Part shown: piece by piece, positions 57,451-64,000 of the stretch | Position numbering within the stretch: position 1 is the first letter of the stretch | Layout of the letters: the number at the start of each line of letters is the position of its first letter | Source: Pseudomonadota bacterium | Lineage (GTDB): Bacteria > Pseudomonadota > Gammaproteobacteria > Burkholderiales > Rhodocyclaceae | Direction: 5' to 3' | DNA length: 64,000 nt | Assembly (NCBI GenBank): GCA_018262095.1 | Contig: JAGTRW010000021.1 | Span: forward strand, 1 to 64,000 | Made by a program: the position numbers and the translations under genes | The notes under the pieces: generated by a model | What the model was told of the DNA's origin: nothing | The model's database searches: none | What the model saw: the letters and a program-made list of their open reading frames with translations, nothing else

Positions 57451-59045
57451 ACAAGCTTCTCGTCTTAAGCTTGTTGCTTGCCGCCAGGCTGGTCTGCGCG
57501 CAGACGCCGATGGCCGAGCGTCAGGCCGTTCGCGCCGCGGTCGCGGTCGATAGCGAGCGCAAGATCGCGTTGGTGATCGGCAACGGCGCTTACCGCAGCC
57601 AGCCGCTGCCCAACCCGCCGCTCGACGCCAAGGCGATGAGCGCGGCGCTGCAGAAACTCGGCTTCGAGACGACTTCGCTGGTCGACGCCGACCGCCTGAC
57701 GATGGTTCGCGGGCTCGAGAATTTCCGCGGCAAGCTCAAGGGGGCCAACGTCGCGCTGGTTTATTTCGCCGGCCATGGCATCCAGATGGAAGGGCAGAAT
57801 TATCTGATTCCGGTCGATGCCGACATGGAGCACGAAGACTCGGTGAAGTACAACACGGTGAGTCAGCAAAACGTCCTCGACGAACTCGAACGCGGCGGAA
57901 CGCCGATCAAGATCGTCATCCTCGACGCCTGCCGCAACAACCCCTTTGAGCGCGGACGCGGCAATTCGGGCGGGCTCGCGGCGGCCAGCAATGCGGCACA
58001 GGGAACGCTGATCGCCTACGCCACGTCGCCGGGACGCGTCGCGCTCGACGGGCGTGCCGGCGAGAACGGCCTCTATACGACGCATCTTTTGCGCGCCTTG
58101 CAGACGCCGGGGCTGGGCATCGAGGAAGTGTTCAAGGCGACCCGCGTCAGCGTCGCCGAGGCCAGCCGCGGACGGCAAATCCCCTGGGAGACGACGTCGT
58201 TGACCGGCAACCTGACACTTTTGCCCGGCACACCGTCTACCCAGCACGAGGCATCGGTGGCGACGGCTTCGCTGGCCGTTGCCGGGGCGGCGCGTTCGGC
58301 CGGTCGTAGCGCTACGGTCGGATCGGTTTTCCGCGATTGTCCGCGTTGTCCCGAGATGTCGATCGTTCCGGCCGGGCGCTTCGTGATCGGATCGCCGGTG
58401 AGCGAAAGCGAACGTCAGGCCGGCGAGGGGCCGCAAAAATCGGTGACTATCGCCAGGCCGCTGGCGGTTGGGAGGTTTGAAGTGACTTTCGAAGAATGGG
58501 AAGCATGCCTGCTCGATGGCGGTTGCGACCGTTGGCCCAACGACCGCGGCTGGGGACGCGGCCGGCGGCCGGTGATCGACGTCAGTTGGGAAGACGCGCA
58601 GCGCTATGTCGGCTGGCTTTCGCGCAAAACGCAGCGCAGCTATCGACTGCTTTCTGAGGCCGAATGGGAGTACGCGGCGCGTGCCGGAACGACGAGCGCG
58701 CGGCCGTGGGGCGATGCGCTCGGTGCCCGGCAAGCGGTTTGCCGCGACTGCGCGACGCCCGGCAAGGGAACGCAGGAAGCCGGGACGACGCCGGCCAACG
58801 CCTGGCAGCTGCACGACATGCTCGGCAATGTCTGGGAGTGGACTGCCGACTGCCAGAACAGCGGGCCAGCTTCGATTCCCGACAACGGCTCGGCCAACGC
58901 GCTCGGCGATTGTTCGCGGCGCGCCATTCGCGGCGGTTCCTGGGATAGCGCGGCGAAGGCCGTGCGTTCGGCGACGCGCGCCTTCTATCCGCTGAGCCGG
59001 CGCGAGGACAATATCGGTTTTCGCGTCGCCGCCGAGGTCGACTGA
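57447..59045 (+). CDS. Exported caspase-like protease fused to an FGE/sulfatase-modifying-factor domain
   Basis: 532 residues. Signal peptide MNKLLVLSLLLAARLVCAQ. Caspase-like domain about 38-260: IALVIGNGAYR, catalytic His 110 in YFAGHGIQ, catalytic Cys 162 in ILDACRNNPF. FGE-like domain about 292-530: EMSIVPAGRFVIGSP, LLSEAEWEYAARAG, MLGNVWEWTADC and IRGGSWDSAAKAV. FGE-like domains in such fusions act as substrate-binding or adaptor modules rather than oxidases. It is coupled by ATGA to the RyR gene and overlaps the next gene by one base. Confidence 0.92.
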   Translation: MNKLLVLSLLLAARLVCAQTPMAERQAVRAAVAVDSERKIALVIGNGAYRSQPLPNPPLDAKAMSAALQKLGFETTSLVDADRLTMVRGLENFRGKLKGANVALVYFAGHGIQMEGQNYLIPVDADMEHEDSVKYNTVSQQNVLDELERGGTPIKIVILDACRNNPFERGRGNSGGLAAASNAAQGTLIAYATSPGRVALDGRAGENGLYTTHLLRALQTPGLGIEEVFKATRVSVAEASRGRQIPWETTSLTGNLTLLPGTPSTQHEASVATASLAVAGAARSAGRSATVGSVFRDCPRCPEMSIVPAGRFVIGSPVSESERQAGEGPQKSVTIARPLAVGRFEVTFEEWEACLLDGGCDRWPNDRGWGRGRRPVIDVSWEDAQRYVGWLSRKTQRSYRLLSEAEWEYAARAGTTSARPWGDALGARQAVCRDCATPGKGTQEAGTTPANAWQLHDMLGNVWEWTADCQNSGPASIPDNGSANALGDCSRRAIRGGSWDSAAKAVRSATRAFYPLSRREDNIGFRVAAEVD

Positions 59046-60478
59046 TGCGCGACGAACCTTCATGTACAGCAGACGGGAGTCAATTGAACACGCCCAACGA
59101 AACGACGATTCCGCCGGCGCTGGCCACGCTCGCAGCGCGCCTGGGGGCTGGCCGCCAGCCCTTGTATCGCGCGCTGGCCTACGTGCTGGCGTTGGCCGTC
59201 GCGGTGAGCGTGTCGCTGGTCGCCGTCGTCGGCTGTTTCGCTGCCGATCAGGCGGCGCGCAACGAACGATTGACGCGCGAAATCTCGTCGCTTGACCGGC
59301 AGCTCGGCGAACTGAAGCAGATCAAGGAGGTCTTGCAAATTAGCCTGGCGAAGATGCGCAGCATCGCGCAGTTGCAGCAGGGACGCAATTGGCCGGTGCT
59401 CGACCTCGGCGCGCTGTCGCGTGCGATTCCCCAAGGACTCCGGCTCGTCGAAATGGGCGTCGACGGCGGCACGCTGGTGCTGCGCGGCGAGGCTTCGTCG
59501 GCGGCGCGCGTTGCCGCGCTGATCAGAAATCTCGACGAGGCCCATTTCGGCAGCGTCAGACTGGTGCGCCTGGAAGCGGCGAGCGCTGGTGGAAATCGCG
59601 AAGGCGCCGTCGTCTTTGTCGTCGACATGACGCGCCGGCCTGTCGTGCCAGAGGCTTCGCCGGCGGCGACTGCGGCTGCCGCGGCGGCGCCATCGGCGGC
59701 GCCGCCTGACGATGAATCGCCTGGCGCGATCAGCGTGACGCTGATCGCCGCGCTGCTGGCCGGGTGCGCCGTGCTCTGGCGTTACCGCCGGGGTCGCCGG
59801 GCTGGCGCGGTGGCGACGCGCGAATGCGCTGCGGGCAGGCTGCTGTCGTCGCTTGCGCGCGTCGATTACGCTGATCCTGAGCGCTGGCCGCTCGCCGTTC
59901 GCCTCTTCTTTCTCGCTGAGGTCCTGGTGCTGGCGCTGGCCGCCGCCTGGTGGATCGTCGTGCTTCCGCAAATCGACGCGCTGCGCGAACAGGAGCAGGC
60001 GGAAAGCAGGCTCAAGGACGAATTCGTCGCCAAGACGAGGCAGCTTGCCGGCCGCGCGCTTTATTCGCAGCAGTTAAAAGAAGTCGACCAGGGTTTTGCG
60101 GCGCGCTTGAAACTACTCCCAGGCAGTTTCGACGACGCGAGTTTGTTGATCGAACTCAATCAGTCGGTGCTCGGGCGCGGCCTTTCGCTGCGGCGCATCA
60201 ATCCGGTCGGCGAAGTGACGATCGGCGATTCGTACGCGACCCAGTCGTGGGCGGTCGAGCTGACCGGCGATTTCAACGATCTCGGCGCCTTCCTGGCCGA
60301 CGTGGGCAAGCTCGGACGCCTGGTGACTTTCCCGAAGTACCGTCTGTCGACCGCGACGCGCGGCGATTCGGCCGTGCTTTTCGACGCAACGCTGGAAGTC
60401 TACCGCGAGCTGAGCGTCGATGAAGCGGCGCAGCAAAGGCGGGCGGCGCTAAAAAGCGCGACGAAGGAGGCGAGCTAG
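59045..60478 (+). CDS. PilN-PilO fusion protein (type IV pilus alignment-complex-like)
   Basis: 477 residues. The first ~190 residues resemble PilN: one membrane helix (LALAVAVSVSLVAVVGCFA, about 48-66), a coiled coil, then LDLGALSRAIPQGLRLVEM and ARVAALIRNLDEAHFG. An Ala/Pro linker and another hydrophobic segment (about 228-245) follow. The second half resembles PilO: membrane helix FFLAEVLVLALAAAWWIVVL, coiled coil, LLIELNQSVLGRGLSLRRI, AVELTGDFNDLGAFLADVG and YRLSTATRGDSAVLFDATLEVY. PilN and PilO are normally separate proteins that hetero-dimerise. An in-frame TTG at 59083 with GGGAG is an alternative start. No pilM or pilQ is present. Confidence 0.85.
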   Translation: MRDEPSCTADGSQLNTPNETTIPPALATLAARLGAGRQPLYRALAYVLALAVAVSVSLVAVVGCFAADQAARNERLTREISSLDRQLGELKQIKEVLQISLAKMRSIAQLQQGRNWPVLDLGALSRAIPQGLRLVEMGVDGGTLVLRGEASSAARVAALIRNLDEAHFGSVRLVRLEAASAGGNREGAVVFVVDMTRRPVVPEASPAATAAAAAAPSAAPPDDESPGAISVTLIAALLAGCAVLWRYRRGRRAGAVATRECAAGRLLSSLARVDYADPERWPLAVRLFFLAEVLVLALAAAWWIVVLPQIDALREQEQAESRLKDEFVAKTRQLAGRALYSQQLKEVDQGFAARLKLLPGSFDDASLLIELNQSVLGRGLSLRRINPVGEVTIGDSYATQSWAVELTGDFNDLGAFLADVGKLGRLVTFPKYRLSTATRGDSAVLFDATLEVYRELSVDEAAQQRRAALKSATKEAS

Positions 60479-60480
60479 CC

Positions 60481-60753
60481 ATGCAGCCACAAGACAAACG
60501 CTGGTATCTCGGCCTCGGCGCCACCGCGCTCATCGTCTGCCTGCTCGCTAGCGCGGCGCTCGGCGCGTATCTGCTGGCGACGCTCGAGCGCGGCGAGATC
60601 GACGCGTGGATGCGGTCGGTCGGCGGCGAATTGGTCGCCAGGGTCGAGCCGCTTCCCGAAACACGTGCGGCGCCGCAGCTTGGTTTCGTCGCTGCCGGAC
60701 AATCGCCGTTTGCCCCCGAACTGCTGCGCTCGCCGCGCCAGAGCAGCCGGTGA
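60481..60753 (+). CDS. Truncated PilP-like peptide
   Basis: 90 residues. A membrane helix at about 11-32 replaces the lipoprotein signal. The segment IDAWMRSVGGELVARVEPLPE and AAGQSPFAPELL matches the linear N-terminal region of PilP (pattern of a W/M helix, VEPLP and a closing SPF/DPF). The beta domain of PilP that binds the secretin is missing. That region binds the PilN/PilO pair in pili, so it probably binds the fusion protein encoded two bases upstream. The stop overlaps the GTG start of the next gene. Confidence 0.75.
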   Translation: MQPQDKRWYLGLGATALIVCLLASAALGAYLLATLERGEIDAWMRSVGGELVARVEPLPETRAAPQLGFVAAGQSPFAPELLRSPRQSSR

Positions 60754-62768
60754 GTATCGCGCTTTTCCACCCCGTGCTAGTGCGGCGTGTCGTCGGTCGA
60801 TGGCCGACGCCAGCGGTCGTCGCCTTGCTGCTCGTTCGCGTCGCGCTGCACGGTGTTCTGGCGTGGCTCGTCTGGCTCGCCGGCGAGAACTTTTGGGCGC
60901 CGCTCAGCGCGCTCTGCGGCGGCGTGCTGCCAGCGTTCGTTTTCGCACTGTTGGCGTTCGGCGCGGCGTGGCGCGCGGTGCGCGGCCTGCCGTGGCAAAG
61001 ACAGTGGCGTGTTGCCGAGTTTCCTGACGCGCGGCCAATGACGCGCGGCGAAATCGCCTGGCGGCTGCTCTGGCCGACGACGCCGTGGCGGCTATTGACG
61101 CTGCCGGCCTCGCTCGACGACTGGTGGTGCGTCGAAACGGCAGCCGGACGATCGTATCTTTGCTGCCCGCCAGTCGATGCGCCGTCGGCGCGCGATGGCT
61201 GCGCGCCTTTCGCCTTCGTCTTTCCCTGGCAACTCGAAGTGGCGCTCGCTCTGGCGCTGCTTTTCGAACGCAGCTTGACGCTGCTGCTGATTCCTTACGC
61301 CGTGGCGCGAATCGGCTGGATCATCAGGTGCCGGCGGCGGCAAGCGCAGTGGCGTCGAGTCCGCCTCGACGCGGCGAATGATCTCGCGCCGGCTGATCGT
61401 TCACGCGTCGGCGACCGGCTGTTTGCCGAGCTGAGCTGGCTGCTGTTGCGCGCACCGCAGCTGCGGCGCTGCCGCGACGTTTCAGCGAGCGTTCGCCGCT
61501 GCGGGCAAGCGATCGCCCGCGGCGCGACCTGGCTGTTGCTCGGCTTGCCGGTGCGGATCGGCCAGGCGCTGGCGCTTGCCGCGAGCCTGTGGCGAACGCT
61601 GCTGCTGACGCTGGTCGGGTGGGCGGCGGCGCTGCTGATTGCCTTGCCGCTGAGCCTGCTTTTTGCCGATCCGCAGTCGCCCGTGTGGCGCGAGGAGCCG
61701 CTGGTGCGCGCCGTGCTCTGGCGTTACGGGGCCGACGACGCGGCGCGGCAGGCGACGGCGATGCTCGAAAAGGCACAGGCCGCCAACGATACTGCGGCGA
61801 CGCAGGCGGTGTTGCGCGGTGGCGCCGTCGACGGCGTATTTCGCCTGCTCGGCTGGCAGTCCGATCGCCGCCGGGCGATGAATTGCCGCGATGCGGTCGC
61901 CTCGACGCCCGGCGTCACGCTGCAGCTCGACGAACAGCTCGACCTCGCGCAGCTTTTGCGCGAAGTTGCGTGCGTCAGCGACGGTACCCATCTGCAGCCA
62001 GCCTTGCTGGCGCCGGCCTTCGCTCGCGCCGGCGGAAGTCTGCCGATCGCCGCTGCCGTGGCGAGCGGCGAACCGGCGCTGCTGCCGCTGGCGATCGACG
62101 GCGACGATGGGCTTGCGACGCGCGATTGGCAGGGGCGAACGCCCTTGCTGCTGGCGCTCGACTTGGCGGCGACCGACGGCGAGCGCCGCGCCGGCTATCT
62201 GGCGATCGCCGCGGCGCTCACCGCGCGCGGCGCCGACCGCTCGGCGATCGATCACGGCGGGCGCAGTGCCGCGTACCTGGCGGCGCAGGCCGGTCTTGAC
62301 GGCGACCGCCTAACGCCTTACCTGCGTGCCGCCGATGTCAGGGCGCGCAGCGCGCTGGGCGCGACTCTGGTGCATGCCGCCGCGGCGAGCGGCGAGCTTT
62401 CGACGCTGGCCGACGTCGTTCAGGCCGGTGCCGACGTTGGGCAACGCACGCGCGACGGGCGCAGCGCTCTGCATTTCGCACGCGGCGCGGCAATGGTCGA
62501 GGCGCTGTTTTTGCGCGGTTTCGACCCCGACCTGCGCGACGCGCGCGGTCGCCTGCCGCTGCACGCCGCGATCCTCGCCGGCGACGGCGACGCTGCGCTG
62601 GCGCTGCTCGCCGTCACGCTGGCGCCGCAGTCGGCCGACGTCTTCGGCCGCGCGCCGGCGGACTATCTGGCGGCGCGCAACGCCGGCGGCAAAACGACGA
62701 GCGCCGACGATCGACGCTGGAACGAGCTGGCCTGGCAACTTGCCGAGAGAACGAGGAATGCACGCTGA
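60750..62768 (+). CDS. Multi-helix membrane protein with C-terminal ankyrin repeats
   Basis: 672 residues from a GTG that overlaps the previous stop (GTGA). The N-terminal ~310 residues hold several membrane helices (VVALLLVRVALHGVLAWLVW, VLPAFVFALLAFGAAW, VALALALLFERSLTLLLI, LLLTLVGWAAALLIALPL). From about 430 ankyrin-like repeats follow (DWQGRTPLLLALDLAA, HGGRSAAYLAAQAG, ATLVHAAAASGELSTL, RDGRSALHFARGAAMVEALFLRG, RGRLPLHAAILAGDGDAAL). The repeats are probably cytoplasmic and bind a partner of the system. It overlaps the next gene by 11 bases. Confidence 0.85.
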   Translation: MSIALFHPVLVRRVVGRWPTPAVVALLLVRVALHGVLAWLVWLAGENFWAPLSALCGGVLPAFVFALLAFGAAWRAVRGLPWQRQWRVAEFPDARPMTRGEIAWRLLWPTTPWRLLTLPASLDDWWCVETAAGRSYLCCPPVDAPSARDGCAPFAFVFPWQLEVALALALLFERSLTLLLIPYAVARIGWIIRCRRRQAQWRRVRLDAANDLAPADRSRVGDRLFAELSWLLLRAPQLRRCRDVSASVRRCGQAIARGATWLLLGLPVRIGQALALAASLWRTLLLTLVGWAAALLIALPLSLLFADPQSPVWREEPLVRAVLWRYGADDAARQATAMLEKAQAANDTAATQAVLRGGAVDGVFRLLGWQSDRRRAMNCRDAVASTPGVTLQLDEQLDLAQLLREVACVSDGTHLQPALLAPAFARAGGSLPIAAAVASGEPALLPLAIDGDDGLATRDWQGRTPLLLALDLAATDGERRAGYLAIAAALTARGADRSAIDHGGRSAAYLAAQAGLDGDRLTPYLRAADVRARSALGATLVHAAAASGELSTLADVVQAGADVGQRTRDGRSALHFARGAAMVEALFLRGFDPDLRDARGRLPLHAAILAGDGDAALALLAVTLAPQSADVFGRAPADYLAARNAGGKTTSADDRRWNELAWQLAERTRNAR

Positions 62769-64000
62769 ACTAGATCTGGATGATTTCTGGGAGGACTTCC
62801 TGTCCTCAGTCGAAGAACGGCGGGTGATTCCGATCATCGGCCCGGAGCTGCTGCAGGTGCGCGTCGGCGGCGAGCCGCTACCGCTCTACCGCGTCGTCGC
62901 CGAACGGCTGGCCGACAAGCTGCGCGTCGACATGGGCGAGGCGCCGCCGCAGTGGGGGCTCGACGACGTCGTCTGTCGCTATCTGCAAGGCCGCGGGCGG
63001 CGCGAGGAACTCTATCCGCGGATTCGCGCGATCATGAAGGAGCTGCTCACCGAAGTCGAACTTCCCGACGCGCTGCTCAAGCTGGCGCGCATTTCCGCCT
63101 TCGACGTCTATCTGTCGCTGACCTGCGACAACCTGCTGGCCAGTGCGATCGATCGCGAACGCTTCGCCGGCGCCGAGCGTACGCAGCAGATCGCCTACGC
63201 GCCGAACAAGATCGCTGACCTGCCCGTGACGCGCGACGAGCTCAAGACGCCGGTGGTCTACTCGCTGCTCGGCAAGCTCTCGGTGGCGCCCGATTACGTG
63301 ATCACCGAGGAGGATCTGCTCGAGTTCCTGTGCGCGCTGCAAAGCGACGCCAAGCGTCCGCACCTGCTGTTCGACGCGCTGCAAGCCAGCCACCTGCTGT
63401 TCCTCGGCTGCAGCTTTCCCGACTGGCTGGCGCGCTTTTTCATCCGCATCGCCAAGAGCCGGCAACTGTCGCAGCAGCGCGGCGAATCCGAGCTGATCGT
63501 CAATCCGCGGGTGGCGTCCGAGCCGCAGCTGGTCCTTTTTCTCGAAAACTTCAGCTACGGTACGCGCATCCTGTCGATGGAGCCGCTGGCGTTCATCGAC
63601 GAGCTGGCGCGCCGCTGGCAAGCGCGCCATCCGCCGGTGGCCGCGGTTTCTGCTGCGCCGAGCGCCGAGCCTGACGATGGCGAGGCGCTGCCCGACCTGC
63701 CGGCCGGCGGGATCTTCATCTCCTACGCCAAGGAGGACGTCGACGCGGTGATCCGCCTGCATGATGCGCTCGAGGAACTCGGACTCGACGTCTGGTTCGA
63801 CCGCCAGCGCCTCGAAGCGGGCGATTCGTACGATCGCAAGATCCGCAACAACATCAAGGCCTGCTCGCTGTTCGTCGCGGTCGTCTCGCGCAACACCGAG
63901 CGACGGCTCGAAGGCTATTTCCGGCGCGAGTGGAAGCTCGCCGAAGAACGCGCGTGGAGCATCGCCGACGGCGTTCCCTTCATCTTGCCGGTGGTCATCG
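62758..64000 (+). CDS. SIR2-like/TIR-domain protein, C-terminus off the window
   Basis: At least 414 residues; the gene runs past the window end. Residues about 8-285 resemble a SIR2_2-type domain (VIPIIGPELL, VYLSLTCDNLLASAID, HLLFLGCSFPDWLARFF). The histidine usually seen in the LHG motif is replaced (VVYSLLGKL, about 166-174). A linker follows, then a TIR domain from about 317 (GGIFISYAKED, LDVWFDRQRLEAGDSYD, LFVAVVSRNT, YFRREWKLAEER with a Glu at the usual catalytic place). TIR and SIR2 domains consume NAD in anti-phage systems. The ATG follows an AACGAGGA ribosome site. The TIR is probably the active part. Confidence 0.88.
   Translation, partial: MHAELDLDDFWEDFLSSVEERRVIPIIGPELLQVRVGGEPLPLYRVVAERLADKLRVDMGEAPPQWGLDDVVCRYLQGRGRREELYPRIRAIMKELLTEVELPDALLKLARISAFDVYLSLTCDNLLASAIDRERFAGAERTQQIAYAPNKIADLPVTRDELKTPVVYSLLGKLSVAPDYVITEEDLLEFLCALQSDAKRPHLLFDALQASHLLFLGCSFPDWLARFFIRIAKSRQLSQQRGESELIVNPRVASEPQLVLFLENFSYGTRILSMEPLAFIDELARRWQARHPPVAAVSAAPSAEPDDGEALPDLPAGGIFISYAKEDVDAVIRLHDALEELGLDVWFDRQRLEAGDSYDRKIRNNIKACSLFVAVVSRNTERRLEGYFRREWKLAEERAWSIADGVPFILPVVI

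Noticed and set aside
59045-60753. A normal type IV pilus operon
   Set aside because: PilN and PilO are fused, PilP lacks its beta domain, and pilM and pilQ are absent. Flanking genes are caspases, ankyrin and SIR2-TIR.

Overview
This 64 kb window is high-GC DNA from a betaproteobacterium. It is most likely a Rhodocyclales relative of the polyphosphate- and PHA-accumulating Accumulibacter/Dechloromonas/Propionivibrio type. That placement is inferred from gene content: polyphosphate kinase 1, an exopolyphosphatase, a membrane proton-pumping pyrophosphatase, an NADPH-type acetoacetyl-CoA reductase and the PHA repressor PhaR lie within about 32 kb of each other. No phylogenetic computation was possible.

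Layout. At 1-9.1 kb (minus strand) is a two-partner secretion pair: a giant CdiA/FHA-like exoprotein, whose C-terminus lies off the window, and its FhaC/ShlB-type transporter. At 9.4-11.3 kb is an autotransporter-like barrel protein with an unusual passenger. Next comes ppk1 (minus), separated by an AT-rich intergenic region from a chemosensory cluster (13.8-27.0 kb: cheY, cheA, cheW, an MCP, cheD, cheB, a giant hybrid kinase, an HD-GYP regulator and a receiver protein). A terminator then leads to ppx, an Mla-type lipid-transport operon (permease, ATPase, MCE protein, lipoprotein) and hppA (27.1-34.8 kb). At 34.8-38.3 kb are a small basic protein behind a perfect palindrome, a small minus-strand gene, and a four-gene operon made of a J-domain protein and three proteins I do not recognise. 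The 4.5S SRP RNA gene follows at 38.4 kb. At 38.5-42.0 kb (minus) are a DUF3047 protein, two glycosyltransferase-type proteins and an RhlE-type RNA helicase. phaB and phaR lie at 42.4-43.9 kb. At 43.9-48.0 kb (minus) are Sel1-repeat, membrane, ankyrin, hypothetical and tyrosine-phosphatase genes, followed by an adenine-deaminase-type gene at 48.2-49.2 kb.

The most unusual region is 49.3-64.0 kb. A minus-strand pair (a PcfJ-like protein and a 91-residue partner) diverges from a long plus-strand operon-like array: ECF sigma factor, a membrane protein in the anti-sigma position, a caspase-like protease, a TrkA-N/RyR membrane protein, a caspase-FGE fusion, a PilN-PilO fusion, a truncated PilP-like peptide, a membrane-ankyrin protein, and a SIR2-like/TIR protein that runs off the window. 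Neighbouring genes from 55.3 kb onward overlap or nearly touch, so they are probably co-translated. I read this as a candidate regulated stress/conflict (defence or programmed-death-like) system whose inner-membrane scaffold was borrowed from the type IV pilus PilN/PilO/PilP alignment complex. The domain assignments come from motif reading. The system-level function is inference.

No tRNA, 16S/23S rRNA, insertion sequence, integrase or CRISPR array was recognised.
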